NCBI GenBank assembly: GCA_032622095.1
Contig: CP136061.1
Span: 84,728,324-84,792,323, forward strand
Origin: Siphonodentalium dalli
Taxonomy: Eukaryota; Mollusca; Scaphopoda; Gadilida; Siphonodentaliidae
DNA length: 64,000 nucleotides
Direction: 5' to 3'
In this document: in pieces, positions 22,785 through 34,236 of the stretch
Layout: every line of letters begins with the position of its first letter
Position numbering within the stretch: position 1 is the stretch's first letter
The notes under the pieces: model-generated
Database searches by the model: none
Told to the model about the DNA's origin: nothing
The model's input: only the letters and a program-made list of their open reading frames with translations
Translations under genes and position numbers: made by a program

Positions 22785-22913
22785 GATTAACATTCAATGA
22801 TACATGTGAGGCTGATACAGAAGGCATGTGCGGAACTGAGTTTAGTTGCCAGAATGGAACATGCAGATGTTCCAATGAATCTGATTACTGGAACGGAACT
22901 AATTGTAGAATGC
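22785..22913 (+). CDS. Module exon 5: six-cysteine EB/EGF-like domain
   Basis: The acceptor is CACTCTGAACAG|G and the donor is GAATGC|GTATGT. The 129-nt exon is phase 1 at both ends, with 42 whole codons. Cysteines lie at residues 7, 15, 21, 26, 28 and 40. The tail reads DYWNGTNC. It is strongly similar to module exon 3 both in protein and in its last intronic bases (CTGAACAGGA). It has four potential N-glycosylation sequons (NDT, NGT, NES, NGT), more than most sister exons. Unlike exon 3 it retains an intact donor. Downstream lies a 16-kb gap before the next module. Confidence 0.75.
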
Positions 22914-23171
22914 GTATGTAAATGTTTTCCTGACACAGTCTGTTATTCCTCCTCTCTGCACTCCTCTCCTCTCTGAACACACTAGCCACATGTTAGTGAC
23001 TTTGTCTCTCTATCCTTCTAGTGCGCTCACACGTATATGTGTATATTATATGTCAACTTTTTTACGTCAAAATATAAATTGTATCCCCAGGAGACCGAAC
23101 ATGTTCTCCTACTCTCAGCACTACGTCTTACATGTATATTTGCGTAATTCGGTGTCCTTGCAAACTATTTA

Positions 23172-23258
23172 GCCCTTTCAGTGATCATTTTTCAAATTTG
23201 TTATTATAATAATGTGATACATTGATGGAAAGAGCTCTTAGACTTGGTGCTGAAAGGG
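23172..23258. mobile_element. 87-bp TTAA-type MITE
   Basis: Left end GCCCTTTCAG and right end CTGAAAGGG form a short inverted repeat. TTTA lies on the left and TTAA on the right, so the target duplication is complete only at the right. It sits only 59 bases from another TTAA-bounded element. Confidence 0.55.
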
Positions 23259-23321
23259 TTAAACAAAAAAGCTGGTGGTGTTGTAGCTTTAAGAACATGT
23301 TGGGTGTTACCATGTTTTTAA

Positions 23322-25299
23322 CTCTTTCAACACCGAATATATCAGGGTAAAATGCCCCAGACCCCAGATTTACAAGACTTAATTAGGATTTGTTTTGTCT
23401 TTAGCGCTAAGCCTAAAAACTAATGTTTAGAGGGATCGTGGGTATGGCAAACCATATATTGCAGTGATCAGCAGTGAATTTATATTCACATGAGGGTCAT
23501 TGAAAAACACTAGATTTTGATAAATTTTCTACTGAATGGCACTCATACAATGCTGGCTATTTTTTTTTCTTGTGCACACACTGGTGATCACCCTATGGTC
23601 ACATTTGAAGAAGTGATTTCACCTTGAAAATATCAGGCAAATGTTGGCTTGAGGAGGGGAAAGTTCTGTCAATCACAGTCCAAAATCGATCCAAAAACGA
23701 AAATAGGCAATGCAAAAATAAATCACCCAGTGATCACATTCAGTGACTGATAAATAATTGACTATATTGACCAAAATCACTCTAATCTAGGGTCCGGCGA
23801 ATCAGCGATTTTGTTCGAATCGAATCTCGAATCGAATCAGACACACGGATTTCACATCGAATCGAATCTCGAATCGAATCTTACTCCCCGTGGTAAATCG
23901 ACAAGAACTAGATTTATGTCGGCGATCCCGCTGCAGCGCGAGTGTCTCCCCATACCATCACCTGTGCGTGTTTAGCAGCTTGCCGTGTGGACCTGCGTCA
24001 CAATAAAAAATGTTGAGAACGGCACATGAAAATATGAGATAAATCGTACTCTGTCGTACTTTTTTTTTCACCGGGGCCCAATTCTTTCTTCATCGTAAAG
24101 GTGGCTAGTGACAACTGTTTCTTTTTAGGGGCTCGCCCGCATCGCCGCTACTACTAGACGTGTTGCCGGTTAATTTTCGTGTTGAGTCTTTCTTTTCTTT
24201 TGCCCTTATGGTGGATTTCAGGATGACTGCGGCTAAGGTGTGCCCATAAGTGGGAGGTAGTGCCCGTTTTTGAACTGATAGTACAGTCGTGCACGATTTG
24301 CACCTGAATTTGTCAACGCTGCATTCAAAATAACTTTTAATTTCCGCCATTATAATTTTGGATAAATAAAAAGTAGGGAAGGGCACAAGAGATGGATCGA
24401 TGATATGGATATTTCGCCGCCGCGACGACCCAAGAGCAATAATTTACTGAACGAAACAGGACCGCACCTCGTGCACCGACGGCGTTCTCAACGACATCTG
24501 CGTGCGTTTGTTTTAGAGCTTTTGTAGGACACGCTGTTCAACAAGTTCGTACAGAATGAGGTTAATATGGTGATTCGAACTACATTCGAATCACACGATC
24601 GATTTCGAATCGAATCGAATCAGTAAGACGATTTCGAATCGAATCGAATCTCGAAGCTTCGCCGGACCCTACTCTAATCGATCTAATTATATCTCACAAT
24701 CAAAACAAATGAACTTCACACACTAGAAGTCATTCTATTGACGAACTTAGAACACAAACTTCCTCAAAACAAAATCAATTCGAAACTGAATGCACTCCCT
24801 TTGTGCTATCTATTTATAACTTTGGGAATTCCAGTACAATGAGTCTTTCTGATTCAATATTGCGTTCGTTTTCAGGTGTATTAGGCCTAATTGTCCACGT
24901 AAAAGGTGTATGATACGCACAACTATAACACTTTAGACAACATTCTTGCCATATATATGAGATTTCATTTAAAAATATACTGCCGGACATAATGTCAGGC
25001 TAAAAATGAAAATGGTCGGACATTTGGCGATATGTATCGGGGAAATGTCCGTGTCCGACTGACCGCTTAAATTCACGCATACTTCCAATGGAATTCAGAT
25101 ATAATATTTTAGTTTTCTATGGCAGGGACACATAGCAGGGACACATAGAGGGATCCCCAGAGGGATCTATATGAATTGTGGGAGCTATTACATTATGTAG
25201 CCGTGACACAGTTCGTTTAAAAAACAGATATATAGCGGGCAGCGGTGTGGAACGTAAATGACGTCGTGCCCGCTATAGCGGGCAGCGGGGGTGAAAGAG
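23322..25299. mobile_element. piggyBac-like TTAA element carrying a nested hAT-like insertion
   Basis: The element is bracketed by TTAA at 23318-23321 and 25300-25303. Inward ends are CTCTTTCAACACCG and, on the opposite strand, CTCTTTCACCCCCG, so the termini are inverted repeats with three mismatches. The right end includes repeated CCCGCTATAGCGGGCAGCG, which resembles the left part of the element at 37722-38238. Inside lies the complete 884-bp hAT-like element. Without it the host element is about 1.1 kb. No transposase frame was recognised. Confidence 0.65.
23788..24671. mobile_element. Intact non-autonomous hAT-like element, 884 bp
   Basis: Termini TAGGGTCCGGCGAA and TTCGCCGGACCCTA are a 14-bp perfect inverted repeat. 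They are flanked by an exact 8-bp duplication CTCTAATC (23780-23787 and 24672-24679), the length typical of hAT insertions. Subterminal regions on both sides are packed with the pentamer-like TCGAATCGAATC, on each side close to the ends, perhaps transposase-binding sites. The centre is GC-richer than the genome around it. No transposase open frame is visible. Diverged copies or fragments occur at 9960-10690, 30490-30540 and 42768-43275. Confidence 0.88.
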
Positions 25300-25484
25300 T
25301 TAATTGTGCTCTGGGTCATAACAAACTGGTGTTGAAAATATAATAACAGAACATGTAACAGCATTCATTTAAAAATGTCAAAATCCAGAACATGTTTTCG
25401 TGGAATCAGTCTCCAACAGAATGATTTCAATGTTTTCTCATAAATCCAGTGGAGACCAGTTAGTCCAGGAGATATTGGTCAACC

Positions 25485-25515
25485 TCTGGACCCCCCCCCC
25501 CCCCCCCCCCAGGAC
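25485..25515. repeat. Poly-C tract
   Basis: An uninterrupted run of about 19 C residues follows CTCTGGA. It is a simple homopolymer. Confidence 0.9.
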
Positions 25516-25759
25516 TCAACTTCACCCCACTTATTTTCTTTCTTAATGTCTTCTCTAATTTTTTTCACTTGTTAACAAGAAAAAAAAGTGGCCGCCGAGA
25601 CTCCAGACATGATGGCGTCCATCATGGTGGCCATTTTTTGTATATGCACCAGGTCTCTTTGATCGCCGTTATAGTAAAGATGATATCACATGCAGTCTTG
25701 CTTTCCGCTCAATTCGTTATGCTAATATACAACCCTTACAAATTAGCCAAAAATCCGAC

Positions 25760-26680
25760 ACCAGAATCCAATATGGCGGCCAAGATGGCCACCGAAATGT
25801 GAAAATATGCTATTTTTCTGACATTTCACCACCTTTTGTTTGTCTCTGTGGGAAAATATTGGCATCTTGGCGTGATGTTATACATTTATCGTATAGAAGA
25901 TTCATTGGCGAACACATGGGGACCATAATATACATTCATTGTGGGATATTTTTGTCCGATATAACGTTTTACCAAATACCGGTATAATAGGTCAAAGCCG
26001 AATCGACGTTAATAAAGCGATGTAATGTTTCGAATCAATGAATGTTACTGCTATCATAACAACACCCATACATATATATGTGCAGGAGATACTCGAGCTA
26101 GGATTCCTCTTATACCTGAGTTGAGGAATATTCACCCAAATCCAAGATGGCGTCCAAAATGGCCACCAGAAATAGAAAAATGCCGAAAATCACTGATTTT
26201 AACATCAGTGAGCATTATTGTCATGACAACTCCACACCTGCTTACTATTATGAGTTGGGAACATTTAGGCGAAGAACTTTCCTTGTACCATATCCAAATA
26301 AAAGTCCCCCAAATTCAAACTGGCGCCCACAATGGCGGACAGATTTTGAAAAATCACCGAAATTCCCTCATAGTCACATTATTGAGCATTATTGTCGAGA
26401 CAACTCCACCCATGCTTACAGTTGAATTGGAATACTGAAATGAAGTAATTACCTTACATCTCATGCAAGAAATGGTCTTCCAAATCGAAGATGTCGGCCA
26501 AAATGGCGACCGAAATTTGAAAACACGTCTACATTTCTTTTTACTTTCTTACGATGGGCGTTATTGTTTCGCGATTTCTACCCACCATTACATGTTGATA
26601 TGGAATATTGATATTAAGTATTCATTAGGGTTTGGCAATTGATACTCACAGTCAAGATGGTGGCCAGAAATTGAAAAGAA
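25760..26680. repeat. Diverged tandem repeats with AAGATGGCGGCC-like boxes
   Basis: Five units begin with a box such as CCAATATGGCGGCCAAGATGG (25769), CCAAGATGGCGTCCAAAATGG (26142), a diverged ACTGGCGCCCACAATGGCGG (26322), CGAAGATGTCGGCCAAAATGG (26487) and GTCAAGATGGTGGCCAGAAA (26652). Each is followed by GAAAT(T/G)GAAAA and an AT-rich stretch with GTTATTGT and ACAACTCCAC phrases. Spacing is about 165-175 bp for the last four. The open frames across them follow repeat periodicity, not coding constraint. Confidence 0.65.
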
Positions 26681-27224
26681 GTCGATATTATCACATACTA
26701 ATTTCAACTTTTTGTCTTAATAATGATCTGTATAGACGAAACGGTACAAAATATAAGCCATCTATTAGTTCCAATATAAGTCGTAGCCTTTTGGAAGGAT
26801 GAAAACCCACAATCGCGATGTGACATTTCAAAATCCATTCTTGACTATAAACGGCCCATACTGGTCGTAACCGTATATAGGTGCGCCGAATAGTCAAATT
26901 ATGACTTCCAAGAATCAAAACAACAGTACCTGAGCTTATTCTGATTTGCCACATTCAGCATTATCTGGACCAGTTTCCGTCTCTTCGTCAGATTAATCTA
27001 TCTCGCTCACAACATCACAGTTTTCTACAATTCTTTGTAGAAGGGTCCCACTAATCGGAATGTTTCAAACAATATATATGCCGGTGTCCAGCTCACGTGT
27101 TTGTTTCGAAAGCTTGGAATTCTTATCCTTATTCTTGGCGAGCTTCATACGTGGTATAGCTTATGGTATAATTCAGATGCTACATATGGGGTATGGGCGT
27201 CATATTGTGCGATAAACTAGACAG

Positions 27225-27640
27225 GTATTCGGTCGTATACTAGCTTTCAGAAGGATCTATCTGCGTATTTTCAGCTTTGGTGAGCTAATGGGGATAACAA
27301 CATGTACACCTGGTGATCTTCGCAAACAACCACTTCTCAATATATGGTTCATCAATTCACATACTCATCTAATGCACTGACGTACCCGGACAACTTCTGT
27401 ATATGGCTTTGAATGTTGAAAGCCTGAGATTTAACGGATGCCTTTCTGCTAAGGCGCAGGAGACCATAATACATAATATGCCCACACTTCTTGAACATGA
27501 TCATAAGAACAATCTTGTTGGCGTCAAGCAATCGTCTCACCGAACAGATCCAAGCAGATGATAACAATACACACGGTGCTAGTTTGCGGGAATGTGTCAT
27601 GATAGTGGAAATGAAATTGGACCATGACTGCACTGCCCCT
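27225..27640 (-). repeat. Left arm of a 2.3-kb inverted repeat
   Basis: The reverse complement aligns with 29110-29515. Shared phrases are GGTCGTATAC/GGTCGATGAGTATAC, TTTCAGAAGG/TTACAGAAGG, ATGGGGATAAC, CACCTGGTGA/CACCTGGTTC, ACTTCTCAATA and CATTCCCGC versus the right arm's ATCATGGCGC region. The short conceptual peptides of the two arms also resemble each other (KLAP-x-VL, RQLLD/RRLLD). The arms are diverged, so this is an old structure. Confidence 0.55.
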
Positions 27641-28486
27641 TATTTTGGTATGTTTTAGATTCAGACAGGATCTCATGTGTGGCTTGGCTTTGCTTGTATG
27701 CTAAGATTGTATGTTCCCATCCGTTTGGAAGCCGTTCTTAATCAACTAGACCAGGCGTGTACCATTGGCTACTACTGTATAAGCCCCACTCAGACTGGGG
27801 TGTAGTCTTAAAGGTGATGCCTTTGATAGTTGGCTGATATGTCATATTCTCGCTGGGTGGTGGTCGGTATGTTTCAAGAAAGTACAAATGCCATCAACAC
27901 AAGGGTGAAATGTTCAACGTGAAGAACATCCAGAGGAATGTTACGTTGATGAGCTCTGGCATTCAGTTCAACATACGTTGGGCACACCGAGTGATTTCTT
28001 AGTAACATCACCATTGCGACCATTGTCCTACATGAGACATTAACTACTATATTCTAAAGTTATATATATATAAAGCTATATGATCATAAAGATCGCGTTC
28101 CCCAACGTCCACAGCCATTGCCATCGAGACTATAAATTGTGCTTTAAATACATAGTGAAATAAATGCACCACAGTTCCTGACATTTTCTTGAATAATACA
28201 GCCCACATACTGACACTAACCCTGCGAGAGGATAACAAAAATGCATACCTTCATGCCATAAAGACATTATCCTTTGTCCATCCGACTGTTTTGGGGGAGG
28301 CTAGCATAGTATTATCCAGACAAAATTGTTTGTCTGGTCAAGTTGAATGAGAACGGCTTCGAAACGGATGTGGAAATACAATCTTACCACACCAAAAAAA
28401 AAAGGCACTCATTACATTCTATATCTTAACCATGCACCAGTTATAGGGGTGGTGTATACCTTTGCCCATTTTATTATGCCCCCGAC

Positions 28487-28797
28487 TTGAAGTCAGATTT
28501 AGCTGATATTTGGTATGGTGATAGAGCAGCATGGGGGAACAGCTACATGCATAGCGCGGATTTCGTCCACCCACTTTCACCAGAGTTATGGCCCTTTTTT
28601 TACTTAGAAAATTCAATTTATTCCGTCTGTACAAACATTTTGCATTATTGTTCAGCAACCGCTGGGCAGATTTAGCTGATATTTGGTATGGTGATAGAGC
28701 AGCATGGGGGAACAGCTACATGCATAGCGCGGGTTTCGTCCACCCATTTTCACTAGAGTTATGGCCCTTTTTTTACTTAGAAAATTCAATTTTGTTC
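28487..28797. repeat. Two tandem 178-bp units with GAGTTATGGCCCTT
   Basis: The unit contains AGATTTAGCTGATATTTGG, TATGGTGATAGAGCAGCATG, GGGGAACAGCTACATGCATA and AGAGTTATGGCCCTTTTTTT. A third, diverged partial copy runs to about 28965. A related phrase appears at 6175-6190. The family is one I associate with molluscan repeats (memory-based, not searched). Confidence 0.85.
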
Positions 28798-29109
28798 TAG
28801 TTTTTTGGGTTTCCAAATGATAGCGTGAGCTTTGGTTGTACGATTGCAAATCCCGTATTTTTGTGGATCAGTTATATGAAAATACATGTCAAGTACGAAT
28901 TTGGGTATGATCTGATGATTTTTGCCAGAGTTATGGCCCTTTTTTCAACTTAGAAAATTTGAATTTTTGCTTGTTTTGGGGTTTCCGGATAGCTTGTTTT
29001 TGGGTTTCCGGAATTTCTAGTACGAACTTCTTTTGGAATGGTCATATAGACCTCTTCGGATATCCGCAGTTTCGTCCATGCTTAATCCGAATTGCTACGG
29101 TCGGGGGCA

Positions 29110-29515
29110 AATGCCACGTGACAGAGTACCTCTTGTTCCCACTATCATGGCGCATGTCCACAAACTAGCACCGCGAGTATTGTTCTTGTCTGCTGGGAGA
29201 AATTCGACGAGACAACTGCTGGACGTCACACAGTTTGCTTCGGATCATGGTCAAGAAGTGTGGGTAGTCAGTACATTATGGTCTTCTCCTTAGCAGATAG
29301 ACATCTGTCCAAGGGAATTCGACAGCTAGCAACCTTCGAAACACTGTCTAAGTTGTCCACTGAGTTTGAGTTCGCTGAGTTTGTGAGTTGACGAACCATC
29401 TATTGAGAAGTGACTAGTCACCTGGTTCGCCAGTTGTACATGGCGTTATCCCCATGGGGTATGAGACACATACATAGAGATGACCTTCTGTAAGCTTGTA
29501 TACTCATCGACCATA
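29110..29515 (+). repeat. Right arm of a 2.3-kb inverted repeat
   Basis: Counterpart of 27225-27640 in the opposite orientation. The interval between the arms holds the 178-bp tandem units and sequence I cannot classify. Whether the whole is one transposon with long terminal inverted repeats is open. Confidence 0.55.
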
Positions 29516-29529
29516 TACCTTCCTAGTTC

Positions 29530-30600
29530 AAGATGTACTGTATCCACCCAAGATGTACTGTATCACCAAGTGGAATTTAGCATCATAATTGACCCAGTAA
29601 CTAAGGTCATAATGAGTTTATAACTGCGGCTAAACCAAAACTGTTCTGTAGTTAACGGTGCCATGACTGCTGTGGCACCACGATTAAAGAAACCCTTGTT
29701 ATATTCCTCGACTACCGATACACTGTAGCTACATGTAACTGTTGACTGTTGGCAAATTCCTTTCTATTTATTTTGTCTATGACAAATAAACTTTCGGAAG
29801 TTACCATTTCATACCAGTTGATGATTACATGTATTTTAACGACACAATCCACTGATTGTATTGTGGTTTAAATTCTAAACTGGGAGGGGGCACAGCGCTT
29901 CAATGAATAATTTACTTAGGGCAGTACAGTATATGCAGATATGTTGCATTTTATTTCAGATCAATATTTTCAATTTCTATAACATTTTACGATTTGTTTC
30001 AAAAAACATAATGCATTTACCGGTAAATAGGATAATTGTTGGAATGAACATTGAATGCGAGAATTTTATTGTCACTATCAAGTTCCTAATAGTTAATGAT
30101 AGATGTATTTCCAACTGAAAGTTCATGTCTGTGATTCATCCAAAATATTGCTATCCACCTCCCACCTCTACTGGCAATCTTGAAAATAGTGTGTCTGTGC
30201 AGATAGTGTGTCTGTGTCATTTGTAGATTGAGGTCCCCAGAGGGTGAATTTAGTGACCCAATCCCGCATGATTGGCTATCATACCAATTCACCCTCTGGT
30301 ATCCTCATTCTGCTGATAACTCAACTGCTATGGGAGCTCCCTAGTTGAAATCTGTGATGTTAACTTTAGTCTCCTTGGTTATGCATTTTATCTTCTGCAA
30401 ATTAGGGGATGTAGAAACCTCCCAGTAGGGAAAAGTAATTAAAAAGCAATGTTAATTTGAGACTATAGATACTTCCCAGAAGATGGGTGTTTTTATTTCG
30501 AATCAAGTCTCGAATTGAATCAGCCAAACGATTTTTTGTCAGTAAAAACATTCTACAATACGTTTTACGCCATCATTTTAACGAGAACAGCGCTCCTACA
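29530..30600. other. No recognisable gene; a fragment of the hAT-like family
   Basis: Mostly AT-rich non-coding sequence. A fragment at about 30495-30535 (TTTCGAATCAAGTCTCGAAT, then AACGATTTTTTG) matches the subterminal region of the 884-bp element. A 17-nt inverted pair (CCCAGAGGGTGAATT at 30237 and AATTCACCCTCTGG at 30285) flanks a 35-nt loop. Confidence 0.45.
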
Positions 30601-30604
30601 TTAG

Positions 30605-33600
30605 CCGCTGGTGTGTTCTGTCGACATGTATAGGTCCTGGGGTACATCACTGTGACAACGGCATTCGATATGGCGTCATTTTGGGCTTCACGTCAACTGA
30701 AAAAACTCAGCAAATCATCCTAGGTGCGATTTAAAACCTCCGGATTCATCGACAGACGGACTTTCGGCCTGAATCAGTGTTCTGTGTTTTACACTAAGAA
30801 TTCATCACATCTGATCGAATTGAGTGTGCTCACGTATGGAATGTCGACACTGTTATGACCAGGTGATATTATTGAACAAATATTTAAAGGATATCTCGTT
30901 TTTTTAATTTTAAATTAATTCAAATTTAATTTAAAATTAAACATAAAATCGAAAAGATGGATGTACAAGGAGCATGGTTACCTTCGCTCGTATATACAGG
31001 GTGGGATAACACGATTGCCGTTTATATATGGCCAAGGACGTGAATTTGGAGATATTCAGTCCAATATAGTTTGCAACAGAATCGCGACTATATTCTGAGT
31101 TTTACGTCTTATTTTCGGACAAGTGTCACGTTTGTCCAAAACGAACAAACTGCGGGTTGTCGACATATATATGTCGTGGGGTGTATCACCATTACATAGC
31201 GATTCGAACCGGCGTCATGTGCGCTTTTATTCTACCGATAAACACAGCAAAACTTAGGTGCGGTTTGAAACCCCCGGGTAGACTTGATGTGAATATTCTG
31301 AGTTTTACGTCTTATTTTCGGACAAGTGTCACGTTTGTCCAAAACGAACAAACTGCGGGTTGTCGACATATATATGTCGTGGGGTGTATCACCATTACAT
31401 AGCGATTCGAACCGGCGTCATATGCGCTTTTATTCTACCGATAAACACAGCAAATCTTAGGTGCGGTTTGAAACCCCCGGGTAGTAGACTTGATGTGAAT
31501 GTTCGGTGTTTTACACTAAGAATTCATCAATCTGATCGAATTGAGTGTGCTCACGTATGGAATGTCGACACTGTTATGACCAGGTGATATTATTGAACAA
31601 ATATTTAAAGGATATCTCGTTTTTTTTATTTTAAATTTATTCAAATTTAATTTAAAATTAAACATAAAATCGAAAAGATGGATGTACAAGGAGCATGGTT
31701 ACCTTCGCTCGTATATACAGGGTGGGATAACACGATTGCCGTTTATATATGGCCAAAGACGTGAATTTGGAGATATTCAGCCCAATATAGTTTGCAACAG
31801 AATCGCGACTATATTCTGAGTTTTACGTCTTATTTTCGGACAAGTGTCACGTTTGTCCAAAACGAACAAACTGCAGGTTGTCGACATATATATGTCGTGG
31901 GGTGTATCACCATTACATAGCGATTCGAACCGGCGTCATGTGCGCTTTTATTCTACCGATAAACACAGCAAAACGTAGGTGCGGTTTGAAACCCCCGGGT
32001 AGACTTGATGTGAATGTTCGGTGTTTTACACTAAGAATTCATCAATCTGATCGAATTGAGTGTGCTCACGTATGGAATGTCGACACTGTTATGAACAGGT
32101 GATATTATTGAACAAATATTTAAAGGATATCTCGTTTTTTTTATTTTAAATTTATTCAAATTTAATTTAAAATTAAACATAAAATCGAAAAGATGGATGT
32201 ACAAGGAGCATGGTTACCTTCACTCGTATATACAGGGTGGGATAACACGATTGCCGTTTATATATGGCCAAGGACGTGAATTTGGAGATATTCAGCCCAA
32301 TATTGTTTGCAACAGAATCGCGACTATATTCTGAGTTTTACGTCTTATTTTCGGACAAGTGTCACGTTTGTCCAAAACGAACAAACTGCGGGTTGTCGAC
32401 ATATATATGTCGTGGGGTGTATCACCATTACATAGCGATTCGAACCGGCGTCATGTGCGCTTTTATTCTACCGATAAACACAGCAAAACGTAGGTGCGGT
32501 TTGAAACCCCCGGGTAGACTTGATGTGAATGTTCGGTGTTTTACACTAAGAATTCATCAATCTGATCGAATTGAGTGTGCTCACGTATGGAATGTCGACA
32601 CTGTTATGACCAGGTGATATTATTGAACAAATATTTAAAGGATATCTCGTTTTTTTAATTTTAAATTTATTCAAATTTAATTTAAAATTAAACATAAAAT
32701 AGAAAAGATGGATGTACAAGGAGCATGGTTACCTTCGCTCGTATATACAGGGTGGGATAACATGATTGCCGTTTATATATGGCCAAGGACGTGAATTTGG
32801 AGATATTCAGTCCAATATAGTTTGCAACAGAATCGCGACTATATTCTGAGTTTTACGTCTTATTTTCGGACAAGTGTCACGTTTGTCCAAAACGAACAAA
32901 CTGCGGGTTGTCGACATATATATGTCGTGGGGTGTATCACCATTACATAGCGATTCGAACCGGTGTCATGTGCGCTTTTATTCTACCGATAAACACAGCA
33001 AAACTTAGGTGCGGTTTGAAACCCCCGGGTAGACTTGATGTGAATATTCTGAGTTTTACGTCTTATTTTCGGACAAGTGTCACGTTTGTCCAAAACGAAC
33101 AAACTGCGGGTTGTCGACATATATATGTCGTGGGGTGTATCACCATTACATAGCGATTCGAACCGGCGTCATATGCGCTTTTATTCTACCGATAAACACA
33201 AAGCAAATCTTAGGTGCGGTTTGAAACCCCCGGGTAGTAGACTTGATGTGAATGTTCGGTGTTTTACACTAAGAATTCATCAATCTGATCGAATTGAGTG
33301 TGCTCACGTATGGAATGTCGACACTGTTATGACCAGGTGATATTATTGAACAAATATTTAAAGGATATCTCGTTTTTTTAATTTTAAATTTATTCAAATT
33401 TAATTTAAAATTAAACATAAAATCGAAAAGATGGATGTACAAGGAGCATGGTTACATTCGCTCGTATATACAGGGTGGGATAACACGATTGCCGTTTATA
33501 TATGGCCAAGGACGTGAATTTGGAGATATTCAGTCCAATATAGTTTGCAACAGAATCGCGACTATATTCTGAGTTTTACGTCTTATTTTCGGACAAGTGT

Positions 33601-34235
33601 CACGTTTGTCCAAAACGAACAAACTGCGGGTTGTCGACATATATATGTCGTGGGGTGTATCACCATTACATAGCGATTCGAACCGGCGTCATGTGCGCTT
33701 TTATTCTACCGATAAACACAGCAAAACTTAGGTGCGGTTTGAAACCCCCGGGTAGACTTGATGTGAATGTTCGGTGTTTTACACTAAGAATTCATCAATC
33801 TGATCGAATTGAGTGTGCTCACGTATGGAATGTCGACACTGTTATGACCAGGTGATATTGAACAAATATTTAAAGGATATCTCGTTTTTTTTATTTTAAA
33901 TTTATTCAAATTTAATTTTAAAATTAAACATAAAATCGAAAAGATGGATGTACAAGGAGCATGGTTACCTTCGCTCGTATATACAGGGTGGGATAACACG
34001 ATTGCCGTTTATATATGGCCAAGGACGTGAATTTGGAGATATTCAGCCCAATATTGTTTGCAACAGAATCGCGACTATATTCTGAGTTTTACGTCTTATT
34101 TTCGGACAAGTGTCACGTTTGTCCAAAACGAACAAACTGCGGGTTGTCGACAAATATATGTCGTGGGGTGTATCACCATTACATAGCGATTCGAACCGGC
34201 GTCATGTGCGCTTTTATTCTACCGATAAACATAGC
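30605..34235 (+). repeat. 515-bp satellite with higher-order structure
   Basis: Each full unit of about 515 bp includes CTGCGGGTTGTCGACATATA, CGATTCGAACCGGCGTCATG, GAAACCCCCGGGTAGACTTG, AAGAATTCATCAATCTGATC and a TTTAAATT-rich spacer. Successive CGACATATATATGTCG palindromes occur at about 31159, 31361, 31882, 32398, 32911, 33114, 33637 and 34150 (the last altered). Spacing is 203, 521, 517, 513, 203, 523, 514, so a block of one truncated plus three longer units (about 1.75 kb) is itself repeated. The first unit (30605-30860) is clearly diverged and the last is cut short. Repeated open frames of 74-117 codons just follow the repeat. Confidence 0.92.
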
Positions 34236-34236
34236 C

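Noticed and set aside
30605-34235. Repeated 74-117 codon open frames as a tandem gene family
   Set aside because: The frames repeat only because the DNA unit repeats. They overlap the non-coding AT-rich spacer structure, vary by frame between units, and show no domain or splice features.
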